Source: Draconibacterium sp. (GTDB lineage Bacteria; Bacteroidota; Bacteroidia; Bacteroidales; Prolixibacteraceae). From it: a stretch of DNA of 18,018 bases. This document shows, piece by piece, positions 1 through 6,673 of this stretch. The stretch lies in the NCBI GenBank assembly GCA_030595485.1, contig JAUVDE010000015.1, positions 1-18,018 on the forward strand, in the 5' to 3' direction. The position numbers and the translations under genes are program-made. Numbering within the stretch: position 1 is the first letter of the stretch; each line of letters begins with the position of its first letter. The notes beneath the pieces were generated by a model, which saw nothing but the letters and a program-made list of their open reading frames with translations, did not search any database and was not told the DNA's origin.

Positions 1-15
1 CAAATAGATAGAGTA

Positions 16-67
16 ATTTCAATAAGAAAGCCACTCTGATTTATCAGAGTGGCTTTCTTATTGAAAT
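16..67. terminator. 25-bp perfect hairpin after lpxA (bidirectional terminator)
   Basis: Positions 16-40 are the exact reverse complement of 43-67, leaving a 2-base formal loop (41-42). The GC-rich core AGCCACTCTGAT / ATCAGAGTGGCT is flanked by AAGAA on one side and TTCTTATT on the other, so either strand would give a hairpin followed by a U-rich tract. It lies 13 bases beyond the lpxA stop codon and probably ends the leftward lpx operon. It may also end a rightward transcript coming from outside the window. Confidence 0.85.
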
Positions 68-80
68 ATTTTTTCAGAAA

Positions 81-863
81 TTAATCGGGAAAATATCCAC
101 GAATAATTCCACGTTTTGAGTCTTTTACAAAAAGAAGCACTTCGTCACGTTCAGGAGTTGCAGCCATTTCTGCTTCAATAATTTCAACTGCTTGAGCAGT
201 GTTTAGTCCTTTTTGGTATATGTAACGGTAAATATCTTGTACCTCACGAATTTTCTCGTTATTAAACTTACGACGACGCAAGCCAATAGAGTTAATTCCA
301 ACATAAGAAAGTGGCTCGCGACCTGCTTTAATATATGGAGGAACATCTTTACGTACTAGCGAACCTCCCGAAATCATAACATGCGAACCGATGCGAACAA
401 ACTGGTGAATGGCAGACATACCACCAATAATTGCCCAGTCGTCGATACAAACTTCACCAGCTAATTGTGTGCTGTTTACCAAGATTACGTTGTTTCCTAC
501 AAAGCAATCGTGAGCAATGTGTACGTATGCCATGATCAGGCAGTTATTGCCGACCTTTGTTTTTCCTTTTGCTGTAGTACCACGGTTGATGGTAACAAAC
601 TCGCGAATAACATTGTTGTCGCCAATTTCAACAGTTGAATATTCTCCTTGGAATTTCAAATCTTGCGGAACGGCACCAATAACAGCTCCCGGGAAAATAT
701 TGCAATTTTTACCGATTCTTACACCTGGTAAAATGGTAACACCCGAACCAATTCTCGTTCCTTCGCCAATTACAACATCGTGGTCAATTGATACGAAAGG
801 CTCAATTACAACATTACCCGCCACTTTTGCGTCAGGATGAACGTATGCTAATGGTTGTTTCAT
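81..863 (-). CDS. lpxA: acyl-[ACP]--UDP-N-acetylglucosamine O-acyltransferase
   Basis: LpxA carries out the first committed step of lipid A synthesis: transfer of a 3-hydroxyacyl chain from acyl carrier protein to the 3-OH of UDP-GlcNAc, in the cytoplasm. The 260-residue product has the family's usual length. Residues 1-190 are hexapeptide repeats of a left-handed beta-helix (VHPDAKVAGNVVI, VIGEGTRIGSGVTI and so on). NRGT is at 93-96 and HIAHD at 115-119; by comparison with the E. coli enzyme, H118 is the catalytic base. The last 70 residues are the helical C-terminal domain. It is the last gene of the lpxD-lpxC/fabZ-lpxA operon, 13 nt after lpxC/fabZ. LpxA normally acts as a trimer. Identification is secure; acyl chain length preference cannot be read with confidence. 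Confidence 0.97.
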   Translation of the reverse strand: MKQPLAYVHPDAKVAGNVVIEPFVSIDHDVVIGEGTRIGSGVTILPGVRIGKNCNIFPGAVIGAVPQDLKFQGEYSTVEIGDNNVIREFVTINRGTTAKGKTKVGNNCLIMAYVHIAHDCFVGNNVILVNSTQLAGEVCIDDWAIIGGMSAIHQFVRIGSHVMISGGSLVRKDVPPYIKAGREPLSYVGINSIGLRRRKFNNEKIREVQDIYRYIYQKGLNTAQAVEIIEAEMAATPERDEVLLFVKDSKRGIIRGYFPD

Positions 864-876
864 ATAAAAATTTAAT

Positions 877-2259
877 TTATTTCAATTTTACAATTTGAGC
901 CATAAACTCGCCTTCAGCAACGATTTTATCACCCACATAGGTAATGCCTTTCATGTTGGCTATACCTCTTCGAATCGGCGAAGTTAGTACTAATTTGAAA
1001 ACCAAGGTATCGCCTGGCACAACTTTTTTTCTGAACTTAACATTATCAATGCGAATAAAATAGGTGGCAAACTTACCAGTTTGTTGGTTTAAAACCAATA
1101 AACCTCCAGTTTGTGCCATCGCTTCAACCATTAGTACGCCAGGCATAATCGGATCGTCGGGGAAATGTCCCTGAAAGAATGGTTCGTTTACCGATACATT
1201 TTTAACGCCGACAATTTCATTATCGTTTATACAAATAATTTTATCGACCATTAAAAATGGGTAACGATGTGGAAGCAATTCTTTAATCCGATTGACATCC
1301 ATTAATGGCTCATCGTTTGGATTGCATTTTGGAGCTGCATCTACTTCTTTTCGCCATTGCTTTTTAAGTGCTTTGGCAAAAATGGTATTTGGACCGTGCC
1401 CCGGTTTCGAAGCTATAATTCTTCCTTTAATATGTTTTCCACACAAGGCAAGGTCGCCTATAACATCTAGCAACTTATGACGAGCACATTCGTTGTCGAA
1501 ATGTAAGTCGAGGTTATTTAAGATGCCTTGTGGCTTAATTGTAACACGCGGATGGTTTGTCAAGTCGGCAAGTCGGTCCAGTTCTTCCTGGCTAACCACT
1601 TTGTCCATAATAACAATTGCATTTGTTAAATCACCTCCTTTAATAAGGTTGTGGTTTAACAAAAACTCTATTTCGCGAAGAAATACAAAAGTCCGACAAT
1701 TGGCAATTTCAGTTTTAAAATCGCTAATTGAATCGAGTGTTGCGTATTGATTGTTTAGAGTTACCGATGGAAATGATATCATTACATTTAAACTGTAATC
1801 ATTATCGGGTAGTGCAATTATATGTGCCCCAGATTTCTCATCGTGAATTTCAATTTTCTCCGTTATTTCAAAATATTCACGTTCAGCATTTTGCTCAACG
1901 ATACCCACTTTTTCAATAGCTTCAACAAAATATTTCGAGCTTCCATCAACTATTGGTGCTTCTTCGTTATTAACCTCAACTAAAACATTGTCGAGGTCCA
2001 TACCGATTAGTGCAGCAAGTGCATGTTCGATGGTTCCAATGCGGGCACCGTCTTTTTCAAGTAGGGTTCCACGCGAAGTATCTATTACGAAATCAACATC
2101 GGCCGGAATTATGGGTTGATTCTCTAAATCAACTCTTTTAAATTTAAAGCCGTGGTTAACCGGCGCCGGTAGAAAAATCATTGTAACGGTTACTCCAGTA
2201 TGGAGACCTTTACCCTCAATTTTAAATGAATTTCCGAGCGTCTTTTGCTTAACAACCAT
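877..2259 (-). CDS. lpxC/fabZ: bifunctional UDP-3-O-acyl-GlcNAc deacetylase / 3-hydroxyacyl-ACP dehydratase (LpxC-FabZ fusion)
   Basis: One 460-residue frame holds two enzymes. Residues 1 to about 300 are LpxC, the zinc deacetylase of the committed lipid A step. Its zinc ligands match H79 (in GTIEHALAAL), H261 and D265 (in HKLLDVIGD), and the catalytic His is H288 in GHGPNT. Residues of about 318-460 are FabZ, the hotdog-fold dehydratase of fatty acid elongation, with RYPFLMVDK at 332-340 and the active-site segment FFQGHFPDDPIMPGVLMVEA (H365, E379). The two halves are joined by a short linker (about 300-317). This fusion is known from Bacteroidota and related groups. Both enzymes draw on the 3-hydroxyacyl-ACP pool: LpxA and LpxD use it for lipid A and FabZ for chain elongation, so fusion gives fixed stoichiometry at a branch point. 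The gene starts 5 nt after lpxD ends. All key residues are present in both halves. Confidence 0.97.
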   Translation of the reverse strand: MVVKQKTLGNSFKIEGKGLHTGVTVTMIFLPAPVNHGFKFKRVDLENQPIIPADVDFVIDTSRGTLLEKDGARIGTIEHALAALIGMDLDNVLVEVNNEEAPIVDGSSKYFVEAIEKVGIVEQNAEREYFEITEKIEIHDEKSGAHIIALPDNDYSLNVMISFPSVTLNNQYATLDSISDFKTEIANCRTFVFLREIEFLLNHNLIKGGDLTNAIVIMDKVVSQEELDRLADLTNHPRVTIKPQGILNNLDLHFDNECARHKLLDVIGDLALCGKHIKGRIIASKPGHGPNTIFAKALKKQWRKEVDAAPKCNPNDEPLMDVNRIKELLPHRYPFLMVDKIICINDNEIVGVKNVSVNEPFFQGHFPDDPIMPGVLMVEAMAQTGGLLVLNQQTGKFATYFIRIDNVKFRKKVVPGDTLVFKLVLTSPIRRGIANMKGITYVGDKIVAEGEFMAQIVKLK

Positions 2260-2264
2260 AAATA

Positions 2265-3308
2265 TTATTGTTTATTTTCTGTATCTGAGTTTACCTGTTT
2301 CTTTAGTTGAATCAGGTCTTTTCTAAATTCGGGAAGGTCTTTTATTAATGAATAGGCACGAAGCGCATTGCGAATATCGATAGCCGGAGAACCTAAAAGC
2401 TTTTCACCATCTTTTGTGTTGCCCGTTATTCCCGACTGCGCACCAACCATAACATTGTTACCAACCGTAATGTGTCCGGCAACTCCAACTTGCCCGCCAA
2501 ACATACAATTGCTTCCAATTTTTACAGAACCAGCAATGCCAGTGTGTGCGGCAAATACCGAATGTTCTCCAATTTCAACATTGTGTGCAACTTGTACAAG
2601 GTTGTCAAATTTAACACCTTTGTGAATAATTGTCGATCCCATTGTTCCACAATCAATCGTTGTGTTGGCACCTACTTCAACATCATCTTCTAAAATGACA
2701 TTGCCAATTTGGTGTATCTTTTTATACGAACCGTCTTTTTGTGGGGCAAAACCAAATCCATCGGAGCCAATTACAGCGCCTGAATGAATAATGCAACGGT
2801 TTCCGATAACACAATCGTCATAAATTTTTGCTCCGGCGTATAAAATACAATCGTCGCCAATTGTAACATTCTCGCCAACATGTACTTGAGGATATATTTT
2901 TACATTGTTTCCCACTTTTGCTTTTTTACCAATGTAAGCAAAGGCTCCAACATAAATTTCTTCTCCAATTGTAGCATTTTCTGCAATAAAACTTGGTTGT
3001 TCAATACCCATTTTAGAGCTTGCTTTGGCTTGCACGTATAAATCGAGCAAAGAAGCAAAAGCCTGATAGGCATCGTCAACTTTAATTAAAGTGCATGAAA
3101 TTTCTGCTCTGGGAGTAAAATCTCTATTTACCAAAACCGCTGAGGCTTTGGTTTCGTATATGAAGTTCTCGTATTTCTTATTGGCAAGAAAAGCCAGTGT
3201 ACCTGGTTTTCCTTCTTCAATTTTCGAAACAGTAGATACTTTAGCGTCACCATCTCCAACGATTTCTCCGTTTAAAAAAGCGGCAATGTCTGTAACTTTA
3301 AAATCCAT
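2265..3308 (-). CDS. lpxD: UDP-3-O-(3-hydroxyacyl)glucosamine N-acyltransferase
   Basis: LpxD is the third step of lipid A synthesis: N-acylation of UDP-3-O-acyl-glucosamine from 3-hydroxyacyl-ACP in the cytoplasm. The 347-residue protein has the N-terminal uridine-binding domain (residues 1 to about 105), then left-handed beta-helix hexapeptide repeats from about 107 to 315, then a helical tail. HSGAVIGSDGFGFAP (175-189) and NLVQVAHNVEIG (236-247) are family signatures. H242 is the expected catalytic His by comparison with E. coli H239. It is the first gene of the lpx operon; a promoter-like element lies 21 nt before its ATG (see 3329-3359). The C-terminal residues NSDTENKQ are a free, polar end. 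Confidence 0.97.
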   Translation of the reverse strand: MDFKVTDIAAFLNGEIVGDGDAKVSTVSKIEEGKPGTLAFLANKKYENFIYETKASAVLVNRDFTPRAEISCTLIKVDDAYQAFASLLDLYVQAKASSKMGIEQPSFIAENATIGEEIYVGAFAYIGKKAKVGNNVKIYPQVHVGENVTIGDDCILYAGAKIYDDCVIGNRCIIHSGAVIGSDGFGFAPQKDGSYKKIHQIGNVILEDDVEVGANTTIDCGTMGSTIIHKGVKFDNLVQVAHNVEIGEHSVFAAHTGIAGSVKIGSNCMFGGQVGVAGHITVGNNVMVGAQSGITGNTKDGEKLLGSPAIDIRNALRAYSLIKDLPEFRKDLIQLKKQVNSDTENKQ

Positions 3309-3328
3309 TATCTGTTTTTTTGGCGATG

Positions 3329-3359
3329 CAAATATAGCTTTTAACTAATAAATGTCCAA
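3329..3359 (-). promoter_or_regulatory. Bacteroidota-type promoter for lpxD-lpxC/fabZ-lpxA
   Basis: On the minus strand, TATATTTG (3329-3336) matches the TAnnTTTG -7 consensus of Bacteroidota. ATTG (3356-3359), one base off TTTG, lies exactly 19 bp upstream. Transcription would start near 3322, leaving a leader of about 14 nt before the lpxD ATG. The -33 element falls inside the last codons of the upstream HD-domain gene. The lpx genes may therefore be transcribed independently of that gene as well as by read-through from it. Confidence 0.6.
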
Positions 3360-4601
3360 TTCTTTGGGATAACACACAAAATACTTCGTTACCGTTTTGC
3401 CAAGTGCAGTTAAATCGATGTCCGATGCATCGTTAATTTCTTTTATGCTTCCATCCTTATAAAGCACATAAATATTTTCGTCGTGTTTATTGTAAGCGCT
3501 ATTGGTAATGGTCCCAGTCATCAAAAAGTATTTTGCCATTTCTTTATCCTGAGTAACTTTTTCAGTAATCTTATTCAGATACTTTTCTGTTGCTTTTTCA
3601 GAAAGTGGCTTGTCTCGCAATTGCGTTCGTAATAATTTACGGTTGATTAAACATTTTGCCAGTTTCGAAAGTGCAGGATCTGCATGATTTTGCCATTCTT
3701 TAATAGAAATAAGAATATCATTATCGTCGAGCAAAGTATACCAAGTAAGTACTTTTTTGCCTTCTATTTCAATGTTATTTTTAAAATCTTCAGGAAGAAT
3801 ATTGCCTTTTAAGAATATTTTTAATGTAGGTGTTGAATAAAGTTTTCCGCCTTCCTCGATTAATTCCTTTGCTCGTTTTAATACATTAATTAATAAGAAC
3901 TCGGCGGCAACTACGGTTTTGTGTAAATATACCTGCCAGTACATTAGTCTTCGCGAAATCAGGAATTTCTCGATGGAATAGATGCCTTTAATGTCAACAA
4001 CAAGTTGGTCGTTGTGTACATTCAGCATTTTAATTATTCGGTCAATTCCAACCGTTCCTTCGGCAACTCCGGTGAAAAAACTATCGCGGCTTAGGTAGTC
4101 TAACCGGTCCATGTCAAGCTGGCTGGCCACCAACTGATGTAAAAATTGTTTTTTGTAATTATTGGTGAATATTTTTATTGCAAGTTCCAGCTTACCGTTA
4201 AATTCCTTGTTAAGCTCTTTCATTAAAAGTAACGAAATCTCTTCGTGCGAGATATTTACAAGTGTATTTTCAAGTACATGCGAAAACGGGGCATGGCCAA
4301 TGTCGTGCAATAAAATAGTAATGGTGACAGCTTCTGCCTCTTCTTCTGTAATTTCATGACCTTTTAAACGAAGCACCGAAATGGCCTGGCGCATTAAATG
4401 ACTGGCACCAAGTGCATGTTCAAAACGCGTATGGTTGGCACCCGGGAAAACAAGATAGGACAGACCCAGTTGCTTTATTTGGCGCAATCGTTGAAAGAAG
4501 GGGTGTTCCAAAAGATCGAAAACAATTTCCGATTGAAGATTAATAAACCCAAAAACCGGGTCGTTAATTATTTTCTTTTTATTAAAGTGAAGTTGTTTCA
4601 C
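3345..4601 (-). CDS. HD-domain phosphohydrolase of the COG1078 (YdhJ-like, dNTPase-related) family
   Basis: The 418-residue soluble protein opens with the family motif DPVFGFI (14-20) and carries the full HD metal site: H62 (TRFEHALGASH), H99-D100 (LLHDIGHAPFSH), H103 and H108 nearby, and the later QLDMDRLDYLSRD segment (161-173), which supplies the further Asp. Relatives include dGTP triphosphohydrolases and SAMHD1-like enzymes, so nucleotide phosphohydrolysis is likely, but the substrate cannot be told from sequence. Members often sit directly upstream of lpxD in Bacteroidota; here the gap is 36 nt. No link to lipid A is shown. I see no clear TAnnTTTG element upstream of this gene, so its own promoter remains unplaced. 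Confidence 0.9.
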   Translation of the reverse strand: MKQLHFNKKKIINDPVFGFINLQSEIVFDLLEHPFFQRLRQIKQLGLSYLVFPGANHTRFEHALGASHLMRQAISVLRLKGHEITEEEAEAVTITILLHDIGHAPFSHVLENTLVNISHEEISLLLMKELNKEFNGKLELAIKIFTNNYKKQFLHQLVASQLDMDRLDYLSRDSFFTGVAEGTVGIDRIIKMLNVHNDQLVVDIKGIYSIEKFLISRRLMYWQVYLHKTVVAAEFLLINVLKRAKELIEEGGKLYSTPTLKIFLKGNILPEDFKNNIEIEGKKVLTWYTLLDDNDILISIKEWQNHADPALSKLAKCLINRKLLRTQLRDKPLSEKATEKYLNKITEKVTQDKEMAKYFLMTGTITNSAYNKHDENIYVLYKDGSIKEINDASDIDLTALGKTVTKYFVCYPKELDIY

Positions 4602-4770
4602 AAATAGTTTTGTTCGTAATACCTATAAATACAAATCTTTAGCAATAACAAAAGAGCAGCATTTTGGTTGAATATAAAATACTTGAACCGCGGAAATTGA
4701 AATTCTTATACACATTTAGTCGTTAATGTTTTTTTAGCTTTAAAATCAGAGCTTTAAGTATATTCGGTTA

Positions 4771-4802
4771 TTTGTAGATATTGGATATTATTACTACTTT
4801 TG
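4771..4802 (+). promoter_or_regulatory. Bacteroidota-type promoter for rimP-nusA-infB
   Basis: TTTG at 4771-4774 and TACTTTTG at 4795-4802 match the -33 and -7 elements of the main Bacteroidota sigma factor, with 20 bp between them, one more than at the best sites in this window. Transcription would begin near 4809, giving a leader of about 60 nt that carries the hairpin at 4831-4849. Confidence 0.7.
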
Positions 4803-4830
4803 CGGAGAATTTTCTGAATAACGAATTTTT

Positions 4831-4849
4831 AGGGGACCTCTGGTTCCCT
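4831..4849 (+). promoter_or_regulatory. Leader hairpin before rimP (possible attenuator or protein-binding site)
   Basis: AGGGGACC (4831-4838) pairs with GGTTCCCT (4842-4849) over 8 bp, one of them a G-U pair, around a 3-base TCT loop. ATTTTGTT follows at once and the rimP ATG is 20 nt downstream. The layout fits a weak intrinsic attenuator, or a leader that a product of the operon could bind. Leader RNAs upstream of rimP have been described in other bacteria; I cannot tell whether this is the same family. Confidence 0.55.
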
Positions 4850-4869
4850 ATTTTGTTACATATACTATA

Positions 4870-5358
4870 ATGATAGCTAAAGAGACGGTTGTTAAATTGG
4901 TTGAAGAAAGGCTTGCCGAATTGGTTGAGGATAGACTTGACGATAAGATGTTTATTGTTGATGTTCGTATTAGCTCGAATAACGAGATAATGGTGTACGT
5001 TGATAGTATGAGTGGAATGACAATTAAGGAGTGTATTAGCGTAAGTAGAAATGTGGAACATAATTTGGATCGTGAAGAGGAAGATTTTTCTTTACAGGTT
5101 TCGTCGCCGGGATTAACCAAAGGTTTTAAGGTGAAACAACAATATGAAAAATATACCGGTAAAGATATTGAGGTGCTTACCAATGATGAACAGCAACTGG
5201 AAGGTTTATTAAAAGCTTCCGACGAAGAGGGAATTATTTTAGAAACTTCTAAACGTGAAAAAGTTGAAGGTCATAAAAAGAAGCAACTGATTGTAAAAGA
5301 ATATAATTTGAAATACGACGAAATAAAAAGTGCGAAAGCGGTTATTTCATTTAAATAA
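4870..5358 (+). CDS. rimP: ribosome maturation factor RimP
   Basis: RimP assists assembly of the 30S ribosomal subunit in the cytoplasm. The 162-residue protein has the two-part layout of the family: an N-terminal alpha/beta domain with VRISSNNEIMVYVDSM (32-47), the signature LQVSSPGLTKGF (75-86) at the domain junction, then a small SH3-like C-terminal barrel (about 88-160). No Shine-Dalgarno is seen; the start is preceded by the A/T-rich ACATATACTATA. It is the first gene of rimP-nusA-infB and the nusA ATG follows its stop by 11 nt. The order rimP-nusA-infB is conserved widely in bacteria and supports the call. Confidence 0.95.
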   Translation: MIAKETVVKLVEERLAELVEDRLDDKMFIVDVRISSNNEIMVYVDSMSGMTIKECISVSRNVEHNLDREEEDFSLQVSSPGLTKGFKVKQQYEKYTGKDIEVLTNDEQQLEGLLKASDEEGIILETSKREKVEGHKKKQLIVKEYNLKYDEIKSAKAVISFK

Positions 5359-5369
5359 AGTTTTTAGCG

Positions 5370-6605
5370 ATGGAAAATATTAACCTGATAGATACTTTTG
5401 CCGAGTTTAAGGAGCTAAAGAACATTGACAGGGTAACAATGATGAGTGTACTGGAAGAAGCCTTCCGTAGTGTACTTGTTCGTCAATACGAATCGGATGA
5501 CAACTTCGATATTATTATTAATATTGATAAAGGTGATTTCGAAATTTGGAGAAACCGTACTATTGTGGCAGATGACGCATTGGAAGATCCAAATATGGAA
5601 ATAACGTTAACTGAGGCTCTGAAAATTGATGAAGACTTCGAAGTTGGCGAAGATGTTACCGATGAAGTAAAACTGGTTGATTTTGGACGTCGTGCGATTT
5701 TGAATCTGCGTCAGAACCTTGCCAGTAAAATTTTGGAATTGGAGAAAGACTATATTTATGGCAAGTACAAAACCAAAATTGGAGACATTGTTACCGGAGA
5801 AGTTTATCAGGTATGGAAAAAAGAAATTCTTATCCTTGACGATGAAGGAAACGAATTAATTCTTCCAAAATCAGAACAAATTCCATCGGATTATTTTAGA
5901 AAAGGAGATAACGTACGCGCTATAGTTTATAAAGTAGAATTGCGTAACAACAATCCACTAATTATCTTGTCGCGTACAGCGCCAAAATTCTTAGAGCGTT
6001 TGTTCGAACTTGAAATTCCGGAGATTTTTGATGGTTTAATTACGATTAAAAATATTGTTCGTGTTCCGGGAGAACGAGCAAAAGTTGCCGTTGAATCTTA
6101 CGACGAAAGAATTGACCCTGTTGGGGCATGTGTTGGAATGAAAGGTTCTCGTATTCACGGAATTGTTCGTGAGTTGAGAAACGAAAATATTGACGTAATT
6201 AATTACTCGTCAAACCTTCAGCTATTTATTAAAAGGGCTTTAAATCCTGCAAAAATCAATTCTATCAAAATTCGCGAGGAAGGGAAAAAAGCAGAGGTTT
6301 ATTTGAAACCGGAAGAGGTTTCGTTGGCGATTGGTAAAGGTGGTTTGAATATTCGTTTGGCTAGCCAGTTAACGGGATACGAAATTGACGTATACCGCGA
6401 AATGGAAGAAGATGACGAGGATGTGAATCTGGATGAATTTGCTGATGAAATTGAAAGCTGGGTAATTGATGCACTTAAAGGAATTGGTTGCGATACGGCT
6501 AAAAACGTATTAAATATTCCGAAAAAAGAACTTGCAAAACGTACTGATTTGGAAGAAGAAACCATTGATGACGTTTTTAAAGTACTGGGTTCAGAATTTG
6601 AATAA
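5370..6605 (+). CDS. nusA: transcription termination/antitermination factor NusA
   Basis: NusA binds RNA polymerase and nascent RNA and modulates pausing, termination and antitermination. The 411-residue product has an N-terminal polymerase-binding domain (1 to about 130), an S1 domain (about 138-202, starting GDIVTGEVYQV), KH1 (about 230-290, with GMKGSR at 256-261) and KH2 (about 303-343, with AIGKGGLNIRLA at 320-331). A short acidic linker (346-361) leads to a C-terminal helix-hairpin-helix-like segment (about 362-411). It lacks the pair of acidic repeats found at the C-terminus of E. coli NusA (495 residues), so it is of the shorter type. It is the middle gene of rimP-nusA-infB. Confidence 0.97.
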   Translation: MENINLIDTFAEFKELKNIDRVTMMSVLEEAFRSVLVRQYESDDNFDIIINIDKGDFEIWRNRTIVADDALEDPNMEITLTEALKIDEDFEVGEDVTDEVKLVDFGRRAILNLRQNLASKILELEKDYIYGKYKTKIGDIVTGEVYQVWKKEILILDDEGNELILPKSEQIPSDYFRKGDNVRAIVYKVELRNNNPLIILSRTAPKFLERLFELEIPEIFDGLITIKNIVRVPGERAKVAVESYDERIDPVGACVGMKGSRIHGIVRELRNENIDVINYSSNLQLFIKRALNPAKINSIKIREEGKKAEVYLKPEEVSLAIGKGGLNIRLASQLTGYEIDVYREMEEDDEDVNLDEFADEIESWVIDALKGIGCDTAKNVLNIPKKELAKRTDLEEETIDDVFKVLGSEFE

Positions 6606-6673
6606 AACCTGATTTTTTGAAAATAGGGGTTGTTATTCGGGCATTAAAAAGAAAGTAAAGAAAAAGAATTTAT

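Larger units (their letters stand above)
4602..4869. other. Divergent intergenic region between the HD phosphohydrolase gene and rimP
   Basis: This 268-bp AT-rich region holds the rimP promoter and leader at its right end (4771-4869). The left part (4602-4770) shows no gene, no tRNA and no minus-strand match to TAnnTTTG, so the HD gene promoter is not identified. Confidence 0.6.

Noticed and set aside
4848..5183. Minus-strand open frames of 97 and 111 codons over the start of rimP
   Set aside because: They are antisense to a clear rimP gene, with serine/leucine-rich composition and no family resemblance.
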